This document shows positions 55,157-64,000 of a DNA stretch of 64,000 bases, piece by piece (within the stretch, counting starts at the first letter, position 1; each line of letters opens with the position of its first letter). Source of the stretch: Karalla daura (Eukaryota; Chordata; Actinopteri; Chaetodontiformes; Leiognathidae); the NCBI GenBank assembly GCA_029224185.1, contig CM055205.1:8247688-8311687 (forward strand), in the 5' to 3' direction. A model generated the notes under the pieces. That model made no database searches, had not been told where the DNA came from, and saw only the letters and a program-made list of their open reading frames with translations. The translations under genes were made by a program, and so were the position numbers.

Positions 55157-55190
<34 letters not shown>

Positions 55191-55827
55191 GAACCACTCG
55201 ACTCCAGCGTTTACACGGTGCCCGCGAACACAACACAAGCACACGTCGCTGCTCTTTAAAGTGCAAGTTCAGTTTTCAGCTTTGTTGGATTTGCAGAAGC
55301 GGTGGTCGTAATTCACACGGGGATGATGACGGGGGGAGGGGGGCGACCAACTGGCTACAGTATCGACTACAGTATTAGTATCAAATGGGGGGGGGGACTC
55401 TACACGGTACGCGGACCTCCGGGTCGTTGGATGCACTGTTGCATAGTCTGGATGACAAATACTCTGATTGAAGGTTTTTGTTTTTTTTCCGTTCATAGCA
55501 AATACTACTCGGGCAGGGTGGGGGGGGGGCAAAAAGGGACGGGATTAGGTTCATCTAAAGGGGTTTGCTTCATCAACTTTGCCTGAAGTGACTCCAGGCA
55601 GAAGAAAAGCAACTAGCCTCTCCAGTTGAATATATTGACTTTGTGCTACTATGCTAAGCTAAATCAGCTTTTTAATTTTTATCGATTTTTTTTTATTTAT
55701 CTTAATCCCATCAATCGTCAACTTCAAAAAGTTCCACCGGCACAGGAAATATCTTGTTATGATATCACTGCATGTGCAAAAGAAATTATCACTACATAGA
55801 AAGGACCTAGGAGTTACATCATAGCTC

Positions 55828-55868
<41 letters not shown>

Positions 55869-57121
55869 CTCTCACACCATCCTCACAGGAAAATGCCCTC
55901 AGTCCAGCTAAGTTAGCTCAACTAAAGATCACATTTTACACCTTGATCCATGTAAAAAAAAAAAAACAAAAAAACAAACAAACAAAGTAACAGAAAAACA
56001 AATCCACACTCGGACAAAAAGACAAGTCGCAGCTGCAGCTCGACGGGAGACGAGACGGACGCCTTCGCTGTGGTACCTCACACACTCGCGTTTGGACTTC
56101 TCCTGTTTTTTTTGTTTTTTGACATACGCGGATGTCATTTTGGGGTGTGACTCTCGGCTGTGAGAACGTGTGCGGGCAGGCGGGCGGGTGGTAAGTGCTT
56201 GCGGCCTTCTCCTCACGCTGGTGAGGGAGAGGCGGGCGCGGGCAGGAAGGCAGAGCGGAACACGGTGAGAGGAGACGGCCGGGCTCTGGGCGGGTGGTTT
56301 TCGGGCGTACAGACGGGCGTGTTTACAAAAGGAAGACGCGGTCGCTGTGGTCGGTCCAGGAGCTCGCGGTGGCGGTCGCGGCGGGGCGGCCCCTCACTTC
56401 GCTCGCTTGGTTTTTTCCTCTCCGTTATACAAAAAAAGTCGTACAAAAATACCTCGACGTTACATTCAATAATGAAGGAATTTGTCAATTTTCTGAAAAA
56501 AAGTGCTCTTGCATAACTGATCGCGTTCCTTCTCACTCTCTCTCTCTCTCTCTCGCTCGCTCGCTCTCTCTCTCTCTTCAGGTAGTTTGTTCCTAAGACA
56601 AAGACCAGGAGGGAGAAATCACAGTATAAGGGGGGAGGAGGGAGGGGGAGGGGGGAGGGGGTTAACAGTTGGTGGCCAGACGGGTGCACGTTTCACTCAA
56701 AGAAAAGTGCAAATTAAGTCGGGACAGAGTGTTCAGGGGGGCGTGCAAGAGTTCCGGGTGCTGCCAGGGGGGGGGGGCAGCAGCTGCCAAGAGCGAGGGT
56801 GGAGGTCGGGGAGCAGAGGAAGTGGCGGCAGCGGTGTCCTTGGAGGAGGACAGAGGAGGCGACGAGGAGGAGCGGGGGGGGGGGGGGGGGAGTACGTCAC
56901 GACAACCAGCGGGGCCGGGGAGCTCGACGGGAGCCGGGGCCGGACCTAGTCTACTGTGGAGTTGGCAGGGGTCCGAGCTGAGCGCAGCCTCTAGGACACG
57001 GTTTGGTCTTGTTTCTCAGGGAGTCCCAGGCAGCATCGGGGCGCCGCGGCAGGAGGGAGGAGGAGCTGGTGGTGCTGGGGGGGGCGGATGGGGGCGTAGG
57101 GCCCGGCAGAGAAGACGTGTC
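54930..57121 (-). other. laptm4b: laptm4b 3'UTR
   Basis: Minus-strand sequence below the laptm4b stop. AATAAA on the minus strand at 54952-54947 is the best poly(A) signal, giving a UTR of about 2.2 kb. It contains a CA/TG microsatellite at 55158-55188, another at 55829-55866, several G runs of 8 or more (55386, 56770, 56878) and purine-rich blocks at 56627-56660. Frames open on both strands here are low complexity and not coding. Confidence 0.55.
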
Positions 57122-60100
57122 TTATGCCTCCATATACTGGGGGGGGGGCTCCTTCGGGGGTATGGCAATGGCCTCCTCGTACGGGGGCAGCAGAACCTGC
57201 AGAGTGGAGGGAAATCACAGTCAGGAGCTTTCAGCCATTGCTTCTCTGAGAATGACCCAATCACATGTGATGAAGACGACGACGTCCCCCTCTTATCGGT
57301 CCCTGACTAAGAACTTAACTGTGTGAAAAAGCTTTGACTTGCTGTTTTTTGCCTCTTAATGCTTGGTTCAACTTCAACTAGCACATTAGCAATTTCAACT
57401 TCGTATGTGTGCCTCTGATTCTTTTCCTGTATTTGTGTTGCTGTCTTGGCCGGGTCTCCCTTCTGAACGAGATCCTCAATCTCACCTGATTAAATAAAGA
57501 CTGGGTCCAGATTATCAACATACACAGACTGTTGTCAAATGCATCTTTCCTGATACCTTATTTTACTGTATTTCTTTACTGAGACTTTGCAGTGTTGCCC
57601 AATGTTTGATAAGCATCTTTTTAAAACAATAATAATAATAATAAACAATAAACAATTATAATAAACAATAATTTGACCATTTCCCAAGACCTTTCAGATT
57701 TGGATGCTACTGGCCAATCCCAGCAGCACCACTGACACCAGTCGCCACGGGGCAGATGTTTTGGCTTTTATTTTGAATCAATATGTGATTGATCAGATGT
57801 GTTAGCAGAGGTCGACTGTGTGGCCTGTGAAACCTATGAGGCAATCAACAGTTTCCTTCCATTCAGAGGATGAAGCCTCCGTGTTAATGCAACAACAGTC
57901 CTTGCTATTAAATGTCACATCCGGGCGCATTCGCGAGCTATTTCAGTGTGGGCGACCGTGGCTCGGGGGCATCGTGGGCATCGTGGGCGTGAGTGGCTGA
58001 ATGTGACTTACGTCTCCGAGAGGCACCACGTCTTTCGAGGGCTAGAAAAGTCCATTTATCATTACGGACATTTTGTTTTCTAAACATGATCATTTCCAAG
58101 TCTTGGTATGATATGAAGTATATATGATTTTCCGTCCGATTACCCTGAGACTGAGCTTTAAACTAGAAAACAATGTGAAGTAATGTGACGCGAGTGTGAA
58201 GAAAACAAGCAAGCGACTAAACATTACAGAACACGAGACGTCGGGCGTTATTACGCGGGCGCCACATCATTTGTTGCGTCACACAAGCGGAGGATCTGTC
58301 CGCCTCAGAGCGGCGTGGACAGTGCGTCAGAGGGCAGATCGCCTGCTCTCTGTCAAAGGTCCCTCTCTCTGCAAATGGCGTTATAAAACCAAGCTGCTAA
58401 TTCAGCCAGGGACGGAGCCAGAGAGGGAGAACATGCTCCGAGGCCATGGGACTGTGAAACGGTCGGGGAGGCCCGGCGAACACATCACAGGGGAGGATTT
58501 GAAATGAAGCGGACACGCAGACAATTATGTAACATGTCCAGAAGAAGAGAGGACGGACAGGGTTATAAAGAAGAGGAGGAGGAGGAGGGGGGGAGGAGAG
58601 GGGAGGGGAGGGGAGGGAGGGAGGGAGGGAAAGCCGACCCTTGTGCATTTTAATGGCATTTATATAAAAAGCACAGCAGATAAGCAGCTGGGTACTTGAT
58701 GTTCGAGGCAGTAAAAAGCCATTTAGACACACTGCCGGCTTTCTGCTAGTAAAAATAGACGCAGCGGTCCATTCAGTCGTCTCAGTGAGGCGGGGAGATA
58801 AAGCCGCGTCGTGGCTCCCCGGGCTTTTAACCTGCGCGGGGCGGAGATGTTTGGTGCGTGTAAACACAGTTTGTTCCCTGATACTTTGCTAATTAAAATT
58901 CAAAGAGCCTGCGCCGTGGCCTTCACGCCGACCTAGTTGCCGTAGTTGCTTGTCCCATTTTGTTTTTAGTGTGTTTTCGCCCCCCCGGGTCCAGCGCACA
59001 CCTGATTTCCTGGTGTTTGCTGGTACAGTAGCGTCCACGCTCTGTGTCATTTGTTGAGGATAAAAATAGCGGAGGACCGGTCTCAGAAAAATGCAAAACG
59101 TTTGTGCAAAGATTAAATCTTCATGAGGAATGAACTTTCTGTGCTGATATTTAGGACAGGTATTAACATTCAACTGGGCGATCTCCTTTTTTAGGCACTG
59201 AACATGTAGAAATGTTAAAACGGCTGAATTGTTAGACTGAGGGTCAAGTCATGAACACTGGGGATAGCACCAAAACGAGCTTAAGCCTTTAAATGATTGG
59301 TACAATATCATTTAATCAAGCATTTGTAATGGAAAGAGCCCAAACTAGAAGACATTTGGAGGGAATGGAAATTAAACATCTCCCTTCCTTTTAGCAAGAT
59401 TTTTTGTTGATTTTCTAGTCTATTTCACCTATTTATTTTCATCCTTTTATCACACCACAAAATGCCCCTTGTATGTATATCTTCTACTAAATATCTCTAT
59501 TTTTTATCCTATTCCTATTACATTTCTATTCAGAGTGGAATAGTGCTCTGACGTTGCCTTTGCTCCAAAATCAACAAACAGGAAACATGTTTTTGTGCAG
59601 AATGAAGTCGGCAACAGTGATAACGGGCTCCATTTTGACCGTCCAACGTTTGCCGGGCAGCGATCTAAGACTCCAGGCAGAGGCCAGACTGGATTAGCTC
59701 GTGCTGCCTGCGGAGCCGTTTCATAAGGTGAACAGTGTGGGCGGCGTGAACGGCGGCCCCCGCCAAGGACAGAGTGATAGACAGATGAAGAGCACTGAGA
59801 CGGGTGCGGGCGTGAGGCGGATTACTGTCTTATGTATCAGGGGTGCTGGATTACAGACAGATGGACAAATGGAAACCGTGACTGTGCTAAAGCCTCTCAG
59901 AAACCCCATGAGTCAACAACCGAGGAGGACAACCGGGATTGACGACACTCGGCTCCGTCGAGCCGGCCAATCATGCCTCGACCTGACAGTAAAGAGATGA
60001 AAAACAAAACTGCCTGGTGACAACACCACAAGTCTGCACTCTGGTTGATATTCTACTGGTGTCTCTACAATATCCACGACTATGGACCATCAGCTCCTAA

Positions 60101-60956
60101 GAGATATGTGTAGGATTTTAATCGCACATTTGCTGGTTCCCAGGATTTTAAGGGTTAAAATACTACACATAGCAGCCGACTGCACACAGACGCAGGGACT
60201 GTGACTATCTATTCTAGATACATCGAGAAGCAGGACCTCATTAACCTGAGACTCTTAAAAATGGAGGTGACCACAATAGATGGAGAGGAAAAGGAGAAGA
60301 TGCTGGCTGTGAACATGGAGTTGAACCACAAACATGCTGAGAGATTCTCTTAACTTGCAACCTATGATAAAATAATTCAGTTGAACGTAAAACTTTTTTC
60401 CTTCTCAGCAGACCAGATTTACTAACTTTTCACTATTCATTTCCATTGTCCAGCTTGATTTAACTTCAGAGGTTAATGAGGTTTTTTGTTTTGTTTTTAC
60501 TAGTTTTCTATAATCATCCGTTCACTTTCCAGGCTGTAAATCGCTGCTCTAAGCACAACCGAAGCTACGTGACCTCACACATCGCGCCCACAGTCCTTAC
60601 CTGGTGCATTTAGAGGCATCAACTCACTGAACTGCAATAACATAGAGAATAAATGTGATCTATCGTTTATCCCGACAGATGCCGAGCTTCACAGTGTGAC
60701 GACAAACAGCTCGGCTAAGCCTTTCGTTCACCTTCACATAATGGACGCTCCGAGAGCCTAGACGTGAACAGGGCAGGCCTACGTAGCGGCCGCCAGCGCC
60801 CTCGCTGGGGAAGGCGGGGCGTGATTTGGGGCGCGACCTTGGGGTGGAGGAGGGACTCACCGTGGTGTCGTTGGTGGTGACATAAACCAGGACCTCCGTG
60901 GTGCCCCTGCCGCTCACGTATCTGTAGCAGTTCCACACACAGCCAATCAGGTAGGC
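57122..60956 (-). CDS. laptm4b: Lysosomal-associated transmembrane protein 4B, C-terminal exons (partial)
   Basis: LAPTM4B is a four-pass late endosome/lysosome membrane protein that recruits NEDD4 ligases through PY motifs. Two coding exons are present: 60956-60861, which has GT-AG borders and holds the end of the last membrane segment and CVWNCYRYVSG with TEVLVYVTTNDTT; and 57196-57122, giving VLLPPYEEAIAIPPKEP and ending PPPQYMEA. Both PY motifs remain: LPPY, and PPQY in place of the human PPPY. The NDTTVLLPPY junction matches LAPTM4B rather than LAPTM4A. Upstream exons for the first membrane segments are not visible up to 64000, so the gene runs off the right edge. The next gene in human is MATN2, absent here. 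Confidence 0.9.
57420..57510 (+). mobile_element. LINE 3'-end fragment (teleost L2/RSg-1-like tail)
   Basis: It reads tgctgtcttggccgggtctcc, then gagatcctcaatctc and cctgattaaataaaga. This is the familiar conserved 3' tail of a teleost LINE group, also reused by SINEs. It is in the laptm4b intron in the antisense direction. Family naming is from memory of the motif. Confidence 0.55.
58566..58630. repeat. Purine-rich GGA/GGGA low-complexity tract
   Basis: A run of gaggagg, ggggagg and gggagg units in the laptm4b intron. It makes a Pro/Ser open frame on the minus strand with no family match. Confidence 0.85.
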
Positions 60957-62270
60957 CTGGGAAGGAGAGAGAGACAGAGAGAGAGACGGAGAGAGAGGGA
61001 GAGAGAGACAGAGAGGGAGAGAGAGGGAGAGAAAAGAAAGACAGCGACCTTTAGCAACATTGACTCCACTCTACGTTATTACTGTGGGCTCATCCCACTG
61101 TCATCATCACCATGTCCCTGCTCCACGCAGAGAGACCTCTACAGGACGTGTGAACGTTTAAAGGGGGCCGAGAAGGTGATTCATCCCTCTTTCTTTTCTG
61201 GCGGACTGCTGATGGAGCTGGCTAGGCTCTTTTAAAATCATGTTTTTGGGGTGGAAATATCATGGTCCATACCTGGCAACGCACAGTGGCTAACAGGCTT
61301 AATGCCGGTCGGCTTTCTTGCCTGGATCACGTGACTCTACTTCCCAAACAATGGCGCTTTGGAACTACCCCCCCCCCCACCCCCCCACCCCAGAACTAAG
61401 TGGTAACTGGAGCGATGCCGCTATTCACATCAGGCCTTTCATCCTTTTAATGTTTGAGCCACAATCGGAGGAGGAATCAGAGGCTGAGGAAGAACCGGGA
61501 GCACAAACGCACTCCATCTCCACAGAAACGTCACCACACCGCCGCCTCGCCATTCACTCGTGTAAAAGTGCTTTCACTTCACTGCGGCGATCCTCTGAAA
61601 ATGGAGGCCTCCTCTGTTTTTCCGTTCCTTAGTCTTCCGCCGACGTTCTCGCCAAGGGAACTCACGAGGCGTCCCCAGCTCCCACCGGGGCTGCGGTGGC
61701 GCTGAGGTTTAGGTTCGTCTGACTTGGCAGAGGAACAGCAGGTTCATTGTGCATGTGTGTGAGGAGCCTGCTGAGTTGGTCCTCCTGCCAGCAGAAAAAG
61801 CCCAAACTGTCCAACCAGGAAACCAGGCTGCCCGCTAGCCAATCACTTAACCATCTGCTGGGCTCGCCACAGAGCCGGGACACACAGTCCAGATGGACCG
61901 TCACGGCTACAATCATTCCATCATGAAGAAGCAACATTTTCTGTCTTTTATCTTACGTGCTATTACCGCACCTGCTGGAGAGTTTGCCATTTTGTTTGGG
62001 CAAGTCGCATCTAGAAAGTTACGCTCCCCTTTCATTACTGCTGGTCATCCGCAGTCCTTGGGTCTGGCCAACGGGTTTCTTTTCCAAAGCGTCTTCGCAC
62101 ACTTTGAAAGAGGCGGCCTGTTGTTATTAGAGGCCGTGTGCCATGCTCCCAGTGAGCGCTGGCACGTAGCGAGAGTTTATCATCTCGCCCACATACTCTC
62201 TGTGTCGCACTGTCTGCGGCACTTAATTCATCCAACCATCTGTCTGTCTGCATCTGTCTTATCTGCCACG

Positions 62271-62306
<36 letters not shown>

Positions 62307-64000
62307 CCCTGTCCTCCTTCCTGCCTCTCCGTATCTGTCATTTACTCCGAGTGCAGTCGAGTGGAAGATGTTGGCTCGGGCAGGAACTTTAGCAGGTGTT
62401 GCCTCTGTGCTGACAGCTGAATGGCATCCTCCAGGCTTTAGTCGTGGCCCGTTTCCAGGGAGCTCACTCCCGCTGTCGTCACCACAGCGGACAAAGTGCA
62501 TTACCAGTGTGCAGTTTGGATGCACCCGTGCCCTAAAAGCTACATGAATTGGGTCAGAGAGGGATGCATGGATGCATACCAACTCAACTGATGCATCTGA
62601 ACTCCTGAAGCATCAAGAGGGCAAACTCTACTGATGAGACACTGATGGTGACGACATCATGGGCCGTGTCCAAAATCACAGACTTACTCACCACTTACTT
62701 ATATAGCGAATCCTATATAGAGGACTGAAAGGTCACTGTTGACGTCACCATAGCCGCATAAATAAGTCGCATGCCTGCATTTTAGTGACAAATCTATATT
62801 GCATGAAGGTGGATATTGCTTGGTTGGGGACCATCGGCTGACCGCTCAACCTTTATTTGTAGAGCACATCTAAACCAACAGAAGTTGACCAAAGTCCAGT
62901 AAACCAATAAAGGAGCATAATGGCCAGATGGCATACTGCTGTTGTTGATAGGACGCAGCTCATCCCGATATGTACACAGTGCGGGAAACCAGCTCAGCCT
63001 GGATTAAAAGCAGAGAGGAAGGAGACAGTTGAGAAGTCTCCAGGTCTCCTCTGGTCTTAGGGACCTCCAGCTGTAGCTGGTTGGCTGACCCAACTGTCCT
63101 GGCCATAACCTAAAGCAGACTGGTGGCTACTACTGCAATACGGTCCTTTACCCGTGAGGAGACAAGCTACTTTACTATGTTTACTTTTCTATTTAGGGTA
63201 TAATAATTCTCACTGTACACTTGGACAGCAGTATAACAAAGAGTAATCACTATGTAATAGTGAGTGAACTGGGACACAGATCACCAAACAGCTGTTATCG
63301 AAGAAAATGGTTAAGTCTTTTTTGACACAAAGAAAAGAAGAAAGGAAAGCATACTTTTCTTATTTCTTTTCTATCATTTCTAGCTTGCCGTTTGGTGATG
63401 TCTTCACCATTAATGTGTAATGTTGAATTACGTGGAGATACTCTTGAGTGCAGCCTGTTCAGAGGCGACCATTTAACTGCAGTTGACCTTGAATGCGGAA
63501 ATTCACGGCAATAATAACCAGTTCCAAGTAGCCCGCCTATTCAGTGCTCTCCGTCTGAGGAGTGACATTTATAGCTCTCGTCTCTGCGAGCCCAGCAGTG
63601 GATCTTCCAGTGGCTGCTTCCTATCATGAAGCTCCAGCTCTGACGCTGCGCGGATCTGCCAAGAACATTTCCGATCTGAGCTTGGGAGGAGAAACAAGTT
63701 GATTTGATTGTACAGATGACTGCAGCCCCGTGTCCCATCTCGTCCCCCCGGCCCCCAGAGCGTAGCTGCGCCTGGAGAATCATCCATGCATTAAGAGGAA
63801 ATTAGCCTGACAGGAGTCGGTTTCCTGTTGTCCCTGACCCGCTGCTCTCCGACTGTGTGATAATCACATGAGGAACATTGATGATGCTGGCGGTGGAGGG
63901 TTCATTATACATGCCATATGGTTCGTACAGCGCTGGATATGCTCAGCGTGCCTCTTAATAGCCTTAATCACATCATTATATTCACATATTGAGGCAGCTC
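60957..64000 (-). other. laptm4b: laptm4b intron, upstream part not resolved
   Basis: This continues the intron upstream of the exon at 60956-60861. It contains a GAGA microsatellite (60965-61030), C runs at 61371-61392, a TCACGTGA E-box at 61327-61334 and a CT repeat at 62275-62301. I see no hydrophobic exon matching the next LAPTM4B segment, nor another gene. Confidence 0.5.

Noticed and set aside
56160..57310. Gly/Arg-rich forward frames in the laptm4b 3'UTR region
   Set aside because: They are low-complexity G-rich DNA, without start context or family match, opposite a better-supported UTR.
61893..62420. A 175-codon forward frame in the laptm4b intron
   Set aside because: It runs through a CT microsatellite, has no domain or splice partner, and lies in an intron of a gene on the other strand.

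Overview
This window is vertebrate nuclear DNA, almost certainly from a teleost fish. The genes have many short exons with GT-AG introns, there are fish-type SINE and LINE fragments, and microsatellites are dense. The introns are compact (often 80-300 bp), which suggests a percomorph-like genome, but the species cannot be named. No bacterial, viral or CRISPR-type feature is present.

Layout. 1-8.4 kb: no recognisable protein gene; one decayed SINE and a CpG-rich block at 6.6-7.6 kb that probably holds the rnf19a promoter. 8.65-16.35 kb (+): rnf19a, an RBR E3 ubiquitin ligase. 27.87-20.14 kb (-): a short spag1-like TPR co-chaperone. 30.34-29.61 kb (-): polr2k, the small zinc-ribbon subunit shared by RNA polymerases I, II and III. 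31.43-34.79 kb (+): stk3 (MST2), the Hippo kinase, complete with SARAH domain. 37.54-41.17 kb (+): rida, a reactive-imine deaminase with two interchangeable first coding exons. 48.48-42.00 kb (-): an erich5-like acidic protein with a predicted myristoylation signal. 49.46-51.16 kb (+): rpl30 with a 5'TOP start. 60.96-57.12 kb (-): the last two coding exons of laptm4b, whose 5' part lies beyond the window.

Order and relative strands match, inverted, the human 8q22 block LAPTM4B-RPL30-ERICH5-RIDA-STK3-POLR2K-SPAG1-RNF19A. Several human neighbours (MATN2, POP1, NIPAL2, KCNS2, OSR2, VPS13B, COX6C, RGS22, FBXO43) are missing from between them. This supports the gene names independently of the protein matches. 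The genes are a conserved neighbourhood, not a pathway: they serve ubiquitylation, co-chaperoning, transcription, Hippo signalling, metabolite repair, translation and lysosomal membrane function.

The most interesting observations are the duplicated 65-bp first exon of rida, a one-base frame break in the last exon of rnf19a, an unnamed interspersed repeat present in three copies plus a fragment, a spag1 copy reduced to two TPR blocks, dinucleotide repeats abutting splice sites in rida and spag1, and a perfect 12-bp hairpin in the stk3 3'UTR.
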